From: Aselliscus stoliczkanus
Lineage: Eukaryota; Chordata; Mammalia; Chiroptera; Hipposideridae
Direction of reading: 5' to 3'
DNA: 64,000 nucleotides
Assembly: GCA_033961575.1 (NCBI GenBank)
Contig: CM066733.1
Span: 104,189,921-104,253,920 of the forward strand
A program made the position numbers and the translations under genes. The notes below the pieces were generated by a model that ran no database searches, was not told the DNA's origin, and saw only the letters and a list, made by a program, of their open reading frames with translations. Position 1 is the stretch's first letter. Every line of letters starts with the position of its first letter. Positions 48,853-62,842 of this stretch are shown here, piece after piece.

Positions 48853-51379
48853 TGGTCATCTCTACTCCTTGTGTTGGTTGACATAGCAGTAATGGCCACT
48901 TCAAAAAACTTAAAAGAGTGAAAAATATTTTTACAGAGGGAACACAAGGGATGATGGCAAATTGTAGCTACTTTCCACCTCAAGGAAAAAAAAACAAAAG
49001 CTGAAAAAGGGCCCTGGAATTTTGATCATTTTATATTGTTCTACTTTTTTTGTTCGGTGTTCTTTCCTCTACAAAATGGAAATAAGAAAAAAAAAGATTT
49101 CTCTGAATTTTTTAAGCATTCCTGATTTTCAGGGAAGTCCTATAACCAACTTCAGCACACTGTACTACAACCATAACTCTTATTACTTTTTTAAAGGAAT
49201 GCCTACAAATCTTGCTAGAAAGCTTTGTGTGCCTCTTTTTTATTTATAAGTTTCTCAAAATAAAATATTGAGGAATCAAGAAGAGGATTTTGCTGAAAAG
49301 AGGAAAAAGTACATCACAACGGTAACTAATTAATATGCAGTCAGAGTAGTCAATGGAGTTTTTGATATAAAAGATCTCACACTTGTTCTAGTAAATTCTT
49401 TAAAAGCATTCATAATAAATGCTTTTGCGTTTGCTCTTCATTTTACACCTGCAATTAAGTAATTAAGGTGTCAACTTTCACATTCCATTAGAGTAATTCA
49501 GCACTTTCATTCTAATTGTACTAGATCTAAATTCACAATAAGAGGGCTACATCATCCTTGATTATTTTGGAAGCCAGTGATCTGACTATAAAACTAAATG
49601 ATCTTAAATTAGGTATAACCAGGTAATATAGCATCCAGGAAGCCTCTAAAGTGTTAAAAATGAGGAATATGGTAGATCTAAATTCATAGGTTGATGTAGG
49701 GAGAAAAAATACACCCTTTGTAGGCAAATTACCTAGGTTTTGTCATAAGCATAACTGATTTTCAGGACAAGCAGAAGCTCGCCAGGCAGAGCAGAGGGAG
49801 ACGACGCGTGCAGAAAGGGCCCTGGCTGATTGATGCACTGTGAGGTCTTTGGGACAGGTGGGTGGGGTACAGGGTGCCAGAGGAAGCCTGTAAGAGTTTG
49901 AGGCTGGAGGGGAAGGCAAGGATCAGATGAGCATGGGTCTGATGGAAAAAGAACTGAACTTTATTTTGAAACCAAAATTTAACCACTTGAAGGTTTTCAA
50001 GCAGATAAGAAACAACCAGATTTGCTGCAACGTGAAGGAAGTAGAGAAACTGGCAGAGGGAATCTGGCTAGAAGACCATGGCAAGACCAGGCAAGAAATG
50101 AGACACTGAACTAAGGGGATGGCCGAGGGGATGGTGAACTGAGAATGCATAGGGAAAATGTTGATATATAAGAAAAAGACCAATGGACATACAAAATGAG
50201 GTACAAAAAGAAATTAGGTGTTTTCCCCCAAGCTGATGGCTTAAGTGAATGATAATGCTCTTAACCAATACTGGCAGTACACACAATACACAAGGTAGAA
50301 CAGACTTCATTAATGAAAGATCAGTTAACCTGTTGCATTTGCAGTCTCCATGGAACCCCGCAAGTAGGATGTCCTGAAGGTTGAGAATTCAGGAGATAGG
50401 TTTAGACTCAAGATAGCGAATTTGTGGGCAGAGACATCAGTGGCAGTTTTAAAGCTGTGAGAGGAGATGAGATCCTCTAAGGAAACTTCTAGAGTAAGGA
50501 GTGATGCTGGGGAAATGACAGGTCAAGGGCAAGTTAGAAGACAAGATGGCCGGGCTGTAAGGGCCAGCTTGGAGGGAGGTAAGGACACCACTTTCTCTGA
50601 GATAGAGAGAAGAAGGGCGTTGCAAGAGGTGAGGGGCTGCAGGGAGGTTCAGAGTTCCTGCCTGATAACTTCAGTTTCGTCTGTAGAGCAGGAAACAAGG
50701 GCATGTGCCAAAGATGAGGATACCACAATGGGGAGTTTTAGAAGAAAAGAGGAATAGAGCAGCAGGTGGAGATGGAAGAGGCAGCTGTCTGGGGCACACA
50801 GCTGAGCAAGGAGGAGCCCCCACCAGTGCAATGCTGAAAGGTTCTCTACCTGCATTAGCAAGCTGAATGCAGGGCACAGAAGAAGGAACACTGAGTTGAT
50901 TCAGAATTTTGCAGCTAGATAACCTCAGAAACTGTCTGCCCCACTCTTGATTTCTTTCCTTTCTTTCATTCCCCAGGCCCAATATTGTAGAAGCAAATGA
51001 GGGCCAGGCAGGTTCCTTCAGGGTCAAACCCAGCGAAGTGTGTATGAACTTTAAATACCAAAGAAAATGGGTGCTTCATGGATTCCTAAATCAATTAGTA
51101 CAGCTCAAAGACATCAATGATACATGCCTCCATATCATTACAATGATGAATCCACCTCCTCCTGCAACCATGCTCCTGAAACCTCTGTCCCCATGGTGGG
51201 GCACCCGCCCATACCACTCCCCAAGAACCACTCTTATCCAAGTCCACCATCCCTCCTCATTCCAAAATCCAAATCAACCTTTTTTTCATATTTATTTCAT
51301 TTTTTCATATTCATAGAGCATCTAACACTATTGGCATCTTTCTTAAAATTCTCCGCCAGCTTATATCCCCACTGCTTTT

Positions 51380-52335
51380 CCTCTCACCTCTTACATGTCC
51401 CCAAGATTTTTATCTTTATTCCTTCTATCTTCTTATACCTCACTCATGGGATGATCAATTTCCTGCCCATGATTTCACTGATGACCCCCAACTCCATATA
51501 CAGCCCAAACCTCTGATCCCCGTAATGGACCCTCAGGAGCTGCAAACTGACACTTCCAAAATTGGACTCATCATCTTCCTTCCCTTCACTGTGCTTCTCC
51601 TCACCCAAGCCAGAAAAAAAGCCCAGGAGTTATTCCTCAGTGCTCCCTATTCTTCACTCCTGATAGACAGTCACCCTGGGAATTTGTCCTGATCTCCAAC
51701 TCAGTCAACACTGTAGCTCAGCCCTTCATCATTTCTCACCTCTGAGGACAGTGGCCTCCTAGCAGATCTCCTGACATCCCCTCAAGGCTCTCCAGAAATC
51801 CATTTGCCCCAAGACCGCCACAAAGGGCTTCCTAAAACACAAATCTAATCATATCGTGCTGCTTCTTGGAGCCATTCATTAACTCCCATAGCAGTTTGCT
51901 TGGCACACCAGCCTACTCCCCACCCATCTCCTGGCATTGCGTCCATGCATCAGCATACAGAATTACATGTGCTTCCCAAACGCCTCTTTTGTGCCTCTAA
52001 ACTTACAGATGTTGCTCCCTCTGCCTGGATATCCTAATCTTCCCCATCTTCCCCCTCCACCCAGTCCCTTTGCCTGCCACTCTGAGTGTCCCTAGACTCT
52101 GCTGTGACACCATCTCCTCTGGGAAACCTTCCCCTCTTCTCTCCAGCAGGTGCTGGCAGCCTCTCCTTGTTTCTTCAAACTCTTCCCCCAGGACTGACCA
52201 TTACAAAAGCTGGATGTCTCCCTCCAGCCTGTAAACCACTTGCGGACAGAGATAGCATCTCATCACCTTGCTTTCCCCCCATTCAGCAGGGTGCCTGGCC
52301 ACTAGTAGTCATCCATTTACTAAGTTTGCTGAAAG
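51380..52335 (+). mobile_element. L2 element, long 3' portion
   Basis: aaattggactcatcatcttc, aagccagaaaaaaagcccagg, aaatctaatcatatcgtgct and ctccctctgcctggatatcc appear in L2 order over almost 1 kb. Confidence 0.7.
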
Positions 52336-55300
52336 AATGAATTATTGATCAAATGAAAAAAAGGTTTTACTTCTGCAGAGCCAGCTACCACTAAGCAGTG
52401 TTCCTAAGGATGACAATATTTAAACAGAAAAATGGGAAGAGCTGAAGTGCCTATGGAGAATGAAGAAGGGGCTTCCACTCACTGCTCTCTTCTGAGATCT
52501 GTGTCACTCTCCACGGGGCAGAGACCTGCTGCACAAGGAGTCATAAATTTTTTACTGGAGAAGCCTGGGAGGGACAATTTGGAAAGCATACCAGACTAAG
52601 CAATTAAAATAGTTTATCATTCTGAAAGCCTCTTTCAGGAAGCTGATACTCATAGGGTCAGAGATTTTTGTTTTTGTTTTGTTTTGTTTTTTTAACAATG
52701 ATTATCTTAGGACAGAAGAATAAAACCTGCTCAAACATTTTTAAAGGAGATCAAGAAGGCAGGAAGAAAAAGCTGACCCTGGATATTTTAATGATATCTT
52801 TTATTAGAACCTAACATGTGACCTGGCCCATAGCAGAAATCAATGTCCATGTGTGGGAAACTGCAAACCACTGTTTGATGAGTGAGGCCTTGCACGGGCC
52901 TTCCCAGGCATAAAGACACTGTTCTCCATGTTCTGCTACATCTTTGCCATATGTGGCTTGTACTCTAGATGCTCAAGGGTGCAGAAGCATAGGATAAACT
53001 TCTGTAATTTCACCATGTTTCACAGGCATTAGATTAGCTCCTTCAAACAGGAGCCATCACTACATCTACAACTGGGAGGGGAGGATCAGAGAACACAGCA
53101 ATCGGGTTGTAATCAGGGAGAGGCCGTCTCCTGGCTTTTAGAGAAGATCGTGGGTAAGTCATTTCATTAAATCTTCCCATCTCCTTATTCACTGAAACTA
53201 CACCAAAAACCAAACTTAAAATTTAAAAACCATGGCCAACCTAGAAACAAATTTGAATTCCCTGTTCTAATGCCTATAGTTTTATGCGTGAAAATGTTAT
53301 GACTAGATAGTTTGACAACTGCTATCCACATACTTTCCTATATGGGGTTTGAAGACTCTGAAGACACTCAATGGTGTCCACGTGGGGCAGTATGTCACAC
53401 TAAAGCAGTTATGGTGTCTGTCACCAAAAATCAATTTCATTCCGGTAATTTGACCCTCTGTCTTTCAGACTTCCCTTTATGCCAACTTGCTTGCACTGGA
53501 TCTCACTTAAGTATTCAGTGGAACAAAGGGGATAAAATCTGTCTTCTTCATCTTCCAGAACAGCTTTATGCAGCAAATGGGACATAACTGTATGGCTTTC
53601 AAGTACAAGAAAATAGCTGGGTGTGTTTATTTGAACAGGCCTAAAACAGAGCTTTGGAATTATGTGATGTTACATAATAATGATAGCTTTCCATTGTCTT
53701 TGCATTTCAGAAAATCATACCTGAAGCGAAGTATTTTTAAAGTTTCAGACCAAAATAAACACATCTAAAAACTCCAGATGAATTAATAAATTGAGTCAAA
53801 CAATCAATTCCACTTCTGTAAGTGCAGACACAACCTTGGAGCTTATGGATTGCCAGAATTTAACAAGCTCTCATGGAAAGCTCATACTTAAAATATTTTC
53901 TTACATATTGTGGTTAATTCCCTGTGCTGGCTCCCTTTCCACCGGTACATATTCAGTGTTTTGCCTCAGAGACTAGAAAAAGGGAAGGAAGAGAGGAGCC
54001 TGAGGGAAGAGGAGATTCTCTGCCTCAAGTATTTTCTTACCATGAGGGGACCAAGTCTTTTCTCTGCTGGAATTTAGAGCTTTCAAGAAAGCTTATTCAG
54101 CATCTCCCAAAGAAAGAAGTTGGCTGTAGGTTTGGAAACCTTATGAAACATAGAAACGTCTGATTTTCTTCCTGCTACTAGGGACTTAAGAGAATTGGAG
54201 GAACTAGGAATTTTTCTTCAAAAGTTCAGTGTGTATTTGCATTGCAATCAAGACCCGACATCCCACCTTCACTATTTCTCCCCAAATTAACTCTTGGGGA
54301 GTCACAAATGAGAAATAGTAGCTAACCCAAAAAAGTAGTTTCCTAATTAAAAAGAGAGAATAAGAATCTATGTATGTATGACCCAAACAACTCGCCAAGC
54401 ATTTGGGGGTTTGTGGTCTGTACTATTGAGATTCTTCCCTACCAGAGTACCACCTCCCAACTCTCTCTCCTACCCTTCCCCATAACGACCTTTCCCTCCC
54501 CCCACCATGCCCTGCCCCCCAGCAAGTATTGGGACCCATGTAGAGAAAGAAAGAGCAGAAGATGAACTTCTGCCGGGAAGTAAACATATATAAAATGTTA
54601 CATACACCTAGAAGAAGACGCAATGACAGGTGGTACTTGGGAATCTTGCTGTATCAAAGTCTTTCTAAATGGAATATAAATTTTATGAACCACTACAGAA
54701 ATCAAAGAGTTGTAACAAAAGTACCAACTAAAATGTAAGGTTTCCAGCTACTTTTCAGGCAGCTGACAAAGAGCTAGCACCCCACATTAATGGGCTCATC
54801 AATCAACTGAGACAGCTCTTTGGAAGGCTACTCCATCGGAAGGCACCGAGGATCAGGGTGGTGACCCTATGTTGATTCTTCATTTCCCTCAATCACTGCA
54901 CATCGGGGGCTGGAACCTGGCAAGCCTTTCTCTGAGGCTAAGCAGGTCACAGGCAGGCGTGCATTCTGGTCTCCACTGCAAACCCCTGCACTCTTTTGAG
55001 AGGTCCAGCAGTTATCCACAGGTATGACTGTAAGGAAAAGACCTGGGTTCATTTCAGGAACCCTGAGTCTGATGACTCCCACACAGATCTGTACCCCTGC
55101 CTCCACTCTCTGCCTGCTTCTCCCATCCCTTCACCTCTACAGTGAAAGGGGAAGAGAAGTGGTGCTTTGGGTCAGCCCTGGGATAAACGGGGCAAGAACT
55201 GAAAATAGAAAGAAGAAAAGAAAAATATAGGGTCACTTAAAATCCAAGAGGCAGAACAGCAAGTTTTCCATTTGAAAGAGAAATGAATGGATGAAATAGG

Positions 55301-56280
55301 AAGGTGATGGGGAAGAACCTTCTACCGTTGAGCCCACACTGAGTATGTGTCTCTCAATGGGGTAGGTAATAGCTACTGGGTGAGCTTCTGACCCTGGAGT
55401 AACAATTACTGCCAAAAGGAAATGGGCTTAACAATTTTTAATTAAATCTTTGAAAAAAGATAAAGTTTGCAGAAATCAGAGAGAAAATTTCTTTTATCTG
55501 GGGTATACAGAAAAGTACTAAAACTCCAGAAAATGGATGAAAGAAAAAGAATAAAACAACCACATGACAATGAATTTGTAAAGCAAGAAGAACTATTTCT
55601 GTTGAATTCACATGGTGCCACAGCCAGGACAACGCCACGTGCACAACAGAACGGGGCCAACTCATCAACACTGTGTGCTATGCTCCAGACTTGGGAAATA
55701 TAAGCGAGGAGTCCGGCAATCAAGGCAAAGACACTCAGAAAGCAGAGGTATGCCTTACTTCCGGAACATAGAGGTGCTCTTGTCAACTAAGGAAAAACTG
55801 ACAATAACCTCACAAAGCTTTGCGTAATTTATTTCACCTGAGACTCCTGACTTAAGATTGCTGTTCCCTCCTCTGGGTAGCTGATGTACTGTTACTTTAA
55901 TTCAGCAGTTTGAATTGGTCAAAAGCCCTGTCTATTGAAGTATCTCCCTCACCTTAGTGAGTTCCAGTCTATATCAGGGGTGAGGCAATGACGCAGTTCA
56001 TGGGCTAAGAAATTTTTACATTTTTAAATGGTTGAGGAAAAACAATCCAAAGATAATATTTTATATTAAATTAAATTAAAATTTCAGTGCTTTTCTTGAA
56101 GCACAGTCATTTGCTTAGTCATTTGCACATCCTCTAAGGTCACCTTTGCACAACAGCAGGGAAGATGGTTTACCCCTGAACAACACGGGTTTGATCTGCG
56201 TGGGTCCATTTACAGGTGAATTTTTTCAATAAATATGTTCAGTATTATAAGTGTATTTTCTCTTATTATTTTCTTAATAT

Positions 56281-56527
56281 CGGGGGGTGAGAGAGGTGCC
56301 AACAAAATGTATACAAGTGGACACTTTGGTCAGTGTTGCTCAAGCAGTAGTTCGCCATAATCAGAAGTGTCTGGGAGCTGATGGTAACCACTTTGAGCAC
56401 CTCTTGTAATTACAGAAGTCAATCTTGACTTGTATTCATCTTTTGTTATGGGTATATATTGAGTATTACAATTCAATAGTTTTTTTTTTCTTTCTTAAAA
56501 TGTATATACTTTTTTTGGCACCCTCTG
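56281..56527 (+). mobile_element. Second mariner-type element (gtgcc ends), uninterrupted
   Basis: Same family as 48539: ggtaaccactttgagcacct and gagtattacaatt are shared. Right end ggcaccctctg followed by TA. Confidence 0.75.
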
Positions 56528-57003
56528 TATTTCTTTTCTCTAGCTTACTTTATTGTAAGAATGCAGTGTATAATATAACATAAAACATGTGTTGATTGAA
56601 TGTTTATGTTATCCGTAAGGCTTCTGGTCAACAGTAGGCTATTAGTCATTAAGTTTTGGGAGAATCAAAAGTAATATGTGGATTTCCAACTGCACAGGGA
56701 TTGGTGCCCCTAACCCCCACATTGCTCAAAGATCAACTGTAATTACTATAGAGATATACGGCCCATAATGTCTAAAATATTCACTAGCTGGGCTTCTACA
56801 GAAAATGCCCACTCTGCTCTAGCTACCTAGAAACTTAAGTCATAACATTGACCCCTAAGTCAGTCAGAATGCCAAACAATTTTGAAAAGTTTTCCTTTCA
56901 AATGAAAAGGTTTGGGGAGTGTCTGAAAGGTGACCCAGAACTTGGCTTACTCCAAAGGATGAGGACAGGCCCTGGGCACTCGCTCAGCTCTCCAGGGGAC
57001 TCA

Positions 57004-57201
<198 letters not shown>

Positions 57202-57449
57202 CTAAGTAGAATAAATTTTAAAAAGATAAAAACAATGTTTTATTTAAATTTCACTGTATGATTAACAGAAACAAACATACCAACCTTATACGTGATAGTG
57301 ACTGTGCTACTCAAGTGAATGTACTTAGCACAGAAACTCTTTAAAGAATAAATGATTACTCTTGGAAAGAAAAAAAAAGATTTACCTCACATGACAATAT
57401 GACTTTATTTACTCCAATAGGTTTTATCATGGACTCTGGCTTATTGTTA

Positions 57450-57538
57450 GAAAGAGAGAGAAGGGAAGGGGAGGGGAGGGAAGGGGAGGGCAGGCGAGGG
57501 GAGGGGGGAGGAGGGCAAAGGAGCGGAGGGGAGAGAGT
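57450..57538 (+). repeat. Purine-rich tract with G runs
   Basis: Nearly pure A/G on the plus strand with many GGG/GGGG runs (gaggggagggaaggggaggg). Confidence 0.93.
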
Positions 57539-57961
57539 AATACCCAAAAGAGAAGAAGGCATAAATCCATGCAAAGACTTGTACACAAATGTTCATAGAA
57601 GTTTTATACGCAATTGTCAAACACGGGCGGGGGGGGGAGCAAATGCCCATCAAGAGGTAAATGACTAAATAAAATTCTGGTATAATTTTAACAATGGAAT
57701 ACTGTTCAGCACTAAAAAGGAATGAACTACTGATACAATGACATGGATGAATTTCAAGATAATATTGCTAAGTGAATAAGCCTGACCAAAAAAATATACT
57801 TACTGTAGGATTCAATTTATGTGAGACTCTAGAAAATACAAACAATCTATATGACAGAAAACCAATCAGTGTTCGCTAGGGAGAATGGGGTACAGAAAGT
57901 GACGGATGGCGGGATTACAAAGGGGCACAAGGATACTTGGTGGGTAGTTAAAATATTACTA

Positions 57962-59242
57962 TTGGGTTGTCGGAAAAGTCATGACACATGTTTGCAACAG
58001 ATGGCACCAGTTCATTTTTGGAAGTATTAGAGTCATTCACATCTATGTTATTGCTATGTCATTTGACAGCTGACAGTTCTAGCTTCATTCTAAAAAAGAA
58101 TTGAGAAATTTGGTTGAGACTTGGAGATTTTACAACAAGTTCAAGATAGAAGACCAAACTGTGCATTTTTGCCATATTTTAGTGTTTTACTTCCATAAAG
58201 GGAAGAACACTCATCAAGCTTGTGAAAAGCTGCATTAAGTTTACAGTGACAATACTCTACAAGAGCATCAGCGCTAAAAAGATGGTTCCCAAAATTCTGT
58301 GCTGGTGATTTTGATCTCAATGATGCTCCTTGGTCAGGGAGGCCCACTGAGGTTGATGATGACAAAATTAAGGCATTGGTCGAGTCAAACCCATATTACA
58401 TGACACGAGAGATTGCAGAAACATTGAATATTCAAGCATTCATGACCCCCTGAAGAAGCTGGGATATGTACGCAAGCTCGATATTTGGGTTACACATGAA
58501 CTCAAAGAAGTTCATTTGACGATGGGTCAAATATGCAATATGCTCATTGAACGTGAGGAAAATTATCCTTTTTTGAAGCGACTGATAACTGGTGATGAGA
58601 ATTGGATTGTTTATAACAATGTGGTGTGCAAACGGTCTTGGTCCCAACGTGATGATTTGCCTCAAACGACATTGAAAGCAGTCATTTATTAAAGGAAGGT
58701 TATGCTCTCAGTGTGGTGGGATTTTTAAAGGTGTCATGTTTTTCGAGCTCCTACCAAGGAACCAAACACTCAATTCGAATGTGTACTGTTGGCAATTGGA
58801 CAGTTTGAATGAATCCATCATCCAGAAACGTCCAGAGCTTATTAATTATAAAGGAGTTGTGTTTCATTGCGACAACACAAGACCACACACAAATTTGATC
58901 ACCCGTCAAAAGTTATTGGAGCTTGGATGAGATGTGTTGCCACACCCACCACACTCGCCTGACCTTGCGCCGTCAGACTTCCACTTGTTTCGCTCTCTTC
59001 AAAACTCCTTGTGTGGTATAACGTTCAATTCAGATGAGGCTGTAAATCAGCACCTTGTTCAGTTTTTCGCAAATATAGACAGATCCTTCTATGAACGAGG
59101 GATTATGGAGCTCACTGAAAGATGGCAAAAGGTTATCGAACAAAACGGGCAATATATCATTGATTGATCTTTGTTCTTTATATAAATAAATGACCTTTGA
59201 AAAACATAGACAAAATACATCATGACTTTTCCAACAACCCAA
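57962..59242 (+). mobile_element. Full-length mariner transposon, decayed
   Basis: 1281 bp between TA duplications (57960-57961, 59243-59244). The terminal inverted repeats start TTGGGTTGTCGGAAAAGTCA on the left and, read from the right, differ from it at one base in the first 20. It is inserted in the 3' part of an old L1. Four short derivatives with the same ends occur elsewhere in the window. Confidence 0.93.
58110..59167 (+). pseudogene. Mariner transposase remnant (DD34D type)
   Basis: Readable across several frames. A helix-turn-helix part contains DLNDAPWSGRP and VESNPYYMTREIAETLNI. The linker has WVTHEL, close to the mariner WVPHEL signature. Catalytic Asp positions: ITGDE (about 58590), HCDNTRPH (about 58866-58890) and SPDLAPSD (about 58957-58980). 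Stops and frameshifts break the frame at many points, for example TGA at 58928-58930 and a TAA near 58690. The longest intact piece, 58934-59167, runs to the C-terminal stop. No active enzyme is expected. Confidence 0.9.
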
Positions 59243-59429
59243 TATCTTGATGGTGATGGTGTTTTCATACAAATTTACAATGTCACAATGTATCAAAGTA
59301 TACACTTTAAATATGTACAGTCTATAGTGCCGACTATATCTCAATAAAGCTGTATTTTCTTTTTAAAAAATAGCATTAAATTTTAAATACATCAGTCTTC
59401 TACATCTTTAAATTGTTTCTCTAAAGTAG

Positions 59430-59715
59430 GGGGTCAGCAAACTTTTCCTGGAAAGGGCCAGATAGGAAATTTGGGACAGGTCATATGGTCTTGGTCACAA
59501 CTCAGCTTTGCAGTTGTAGCATGAAAGCAACCACAGACAATACATAAATTAATAAGAATAGCAATAAAAAGTTGTTCATGGACACTGAAAGGTGAATGTA
59601 ATAGAATACAAAATGTTATTTTTCTTTTGACTTTTTTCAACTATTTAAAAATGTGAAAATCCTTCCTGGCTCATAAGCCTGATTTGACCCACAGACCTGG
59701 AGCCTGCTACCTCTG
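59430..59715 (+). mobile_element. hAT-like non-autonomous fragment
   Basis: gggtcagcaaacttttcctg start and catgaaagcaaccacagaca, as in a common hAT-derived mammalian element. Confidence 0.5.
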
Positions 59716-60784
59716 CTTTAGAGGCTTCCATTTACCCTCATCACCTCCTAGAGAAACAAAATTAAACTTAAGTAACCATTTGCATCAAGCCTTACACAAG
59801 AAGATACCTCTTTGCAAAGGCGCATGATGACAGAAAGACAAGGGAAGGCCCACTTCTAGGAGGCCCCTGGTCAAATCTTTTAGACTGGAAACCAAAATTT
59901 GCCAAGAAATGAAAAAAATTACTGATTGGGGTGTTTTCTGTGTGATAACTCATTGGGATTAATAAAAGTGACTATTGCTCTAATTGTTCTTACCTGTATC
60001 ACACCAAAATTTATGTGTGCCTTGCCCCAAAATCAAACAGTACATCTCACCACAATTGATAAAAAAACATAGAATGTTGCAAAATTTCTAAATCAAGTCC
60101 GTGTCTACAAATTATTCTTGCATGTTGTGTGGCATGTAGTACCACTGAATTTGGCCTCCAGTAACATAACAGGGTTATGGCTAGATATCATAGCCCTTAA
60201 AGGCTGCTGTCCATTTGTACCCACAAGGACTGCGCTTGGACTATGCTTAAGGGTCCCAAGGCTTCTCAGACCTTTGAGGAAATAGCACCTTTTTGGGAAG
60301 CTGAAAAGTAGAGTAGGTCTTAGCTAAAGGTTGCTTACTGCTGTCTTTGGCACAGAATAATGGGGACTTTGGTCTCTGCCTCTTGGTGTCTTGATACTCT
60401 ATCTCATTGCTTATTCTAAAGAAATTCCTTTTGTGCCCAGCCTGGAAAAGGGAGCTATTAGGGCTGCTGATAGCCATATTGCTTTTGTGCAATTTGGAAA
60501 ACAGAATCTCCTCAGGTTGGATACAGTTCATGCCAGGTGTCACAGCTTAGCAAGTACTCCTTGCCCCCACGCCTTGGCCACGCACTGTTGTGCAGTGAAC
60601 AACCTGCACAACCATACATGGCAGCCCAGGACAGTAACCCTGATGTTAACCAGGAGAAATATCACATATATCTAAAAGGTGCTAGTACATCTGACATTCT
60701 TATAATTTGTACATGAAAGATGTAAATTTGCCATATAACATAGCAGTACTATTAGTTTTCTCTTGATACCACCCATATCCTCCT

Positions 60785-61315
60785 AACATATCTCCTTCTG
60801 GACTCCTGTCATTCACAAATATAATCCATCCTCCACACTGCCATCAGAGGGAACTGTTTGCAATGCAAATGAGTTATAAGACCTCTACTGCTCAAAATTA
60901 TCCAACGGCTTTCATGGATGGCATCTAACCCCTTCACATAGCAGTGTAGGCGCACACTATCTAGCTGCTGCTGGCCTATCCTTCTTGCTATCAGTCCCTC
61001 TGGTCTCCTGAATTCCAAATTACCTTCACCCAACCAACAAATAATTTGCAATTTCTCTGACTTTGTACACTCTACACTTTTTACAGGAATCCCTTTCCCC
61101 ATTCTCTGCAAAGTCTCATCTATCCAAAAACTTTAGTTCAAAGTTCACCTTGTTAGTGTGAACTATTTCCGCGAGGTGCAACCATTGTCTACCTTGCCTC
61201 CGTGCTTCCACTGTACAGTGTACATTCCGTCCCTTTAGAGAACTTCTATTTACCTATCTGCCTTTCCTAGACCACCCTCTCTCTGGGTACTTGGTACATT
61301 TTTATCTAGACCACT
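60785..61315 (+). mobile_element. L2-like fragment
   Basis: Short matches to the L2 pattern (aattatccaacggctttcat); diverged. Confidence 0.45.
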
Positions 61316-61402
61316 TTTTAAAATTGAAATAATAGAAATTAATAATCAACTCTTATGGAAATGAAAATTCTAGTGTTTTCATCATCAAAAATTTCATTTT
61401 GC

Positions 61403-61508
61403 GGGCCGGCCAAGTGGCGCGATGGTTAAGCGCTGGCTTGGGAAGCCAGCGGCCCCACTTCAGTCACACATATGAGGGCCAGTGACACTGCCCTCAAAAA
61501 AAAAAAAA
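61403..61508 (+). mobile_element. tRNA-derived SINE, short form
   Basis: Head plus A tail; flanking aaatttcattttgc and aaattcattttgc. Confidence 0.9.
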
Positions 61509-62024
61509 ATTCATTTTGCTTACGAGGTAAAAAAAAAACACAGGAGACAACACTGTAGAAACACTGATTTGTCTAATGAAAAATTAGAGTAATTGAAAAA
61601 AATTTTTAAAAGGAAACAAAAATGTCAGAAGTCATTGGCAAGACTATGGGAGAGAGGCAGGTGATCTTTTCTCTTCCATGCATTTCAATTTTTATGAGCG
61701 TGGTTATGTTACTTTTAAAATAAAATTAAAAAACACATTTTAAAAGCAATACATACATATATATAGGTATACATTTATATTATATGTATATAATAATTTG
61801 TTTAACTTCCTTAAAAGTATTAAAGAAATCCTGGTCTATTTTTATTTACGCAATTGTAGTCTGACTGGTCCACTGAGAGTAATTCCTAAAACTAATTTTG
61901 AGAAGAAATATGAATGGGCAAATCCTCTATATGTTTTCTGAGCTGATGTTTCCCTCTGCAAGTCTGTCTCAGGTGAGATTAATACATCTATATGTACGCT
62001 ACATTCTCAGCCATCAGTGAAAGC

Positions 62025-62150
62025 CATAGGCTTTGGATTTAAAAATCTGGCTCCATCATTTATTCACTGTGTGGCCTGGACCTCCCTAGCTCTCCCTAAT
62101 CCTCCCTGGGATCAATTTCCTCATCTACAGAATGGGGATAATGTAACAAC
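62025..62150 (+). mobile_element. MIR SINE fragment
   Basis: catttattcactgtgtggcc, then tttcctcatctacagaatgg. Confidence 0.6.
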
Positions 62151-62842
62151 AATTACTAGAACAAATCAGAAAATGCCATGAAGTATTTGACAAAGTGCCA
62201 TCATCAGAAGTATGAACATCCCCATCCCCATTTTTGAGATGGAGAACTTGAGACCTTAAAGGAAATCCCAGAGTCACGAGATTCTGATTTGTTTCACAGC
62301 CATAATGCCCCCAAATTTCAACTAAATTTATATCTATTACATTCTCTGTACCCTGCAGCCATCTTGAAAGGCCACCCACTGACTAAATTTGAGGTAATTT
62401 GAGCAACTATTGTGAATTTTAACACACTGAAGAAAAAAAAATCCATGCATCCACTACGTATTATAGTTTTCTAAAAGAATGTCCTTATTCTCTGGAATGT
62501 ACACTGAAGTAGTAAACAGTCAAGTGTCATGATTTCTGCAGTCTACTTTCAAATGGCTGGTAAAAAAAAAAAATGTGCCTCTAAAGGTATATATAAAAAG
62601 AAATAAAGCAAAGAAGGCAACACGTTAACAATTGGTTAATACAAATGAAGGGCTTATGGGTGTCACATACGATGCTTTTAACTTGTCTATAGCTTAGAAA
62701 ATTTTCAAAGAGATGGGGGGAAACAAAAGACAAGACCAGCAAATAAGTAGAACATCAAAAGTTAGGGCTGAAAGCCAAAGCAGAGAGTTCCAAAGGAGCC
62801 ACTGTCTTTCTTTTTTCTTTCTCTTATTTAAAAAAAATTTAC

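Larger units (their letters stand above)
57560..59390 (+). mobile_element. Old L1 3' part, split by mariner
   Basis: gaatactgttcagcactaaaa, catggatgaatttcaaga and the end ctatatctcaataaagct are L1 3'-region signatures; the mariner occupies 57962-59242. Confidence 0.65.

Noticed and set aside
53312..53768. Two adjacent plus-strand frames (91 and 66 codons) that could look like a small gene
   Set aside because: No recognised motif or splice signals; interrupted by a stop and in a plain intronic stretch.
55442..55786. Minus-strand frame of 114 codons with several hydrophobic stretches
   Set aside because: No recognisable family, no splice context, and the opposite strand and other frames are equally open; most likely chance.
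57399..57668. Arg/Glu/Gly-rich frame
   Set aside because: Translation of the purine-rich simple repeat.
60247..60675. Overlapping frames of about 95 codons on both strands
   Set aside because: No similarity I recognise and no exon-like boundaries; looked at as a candidate upstream FAXC exon, but the protein does not match.
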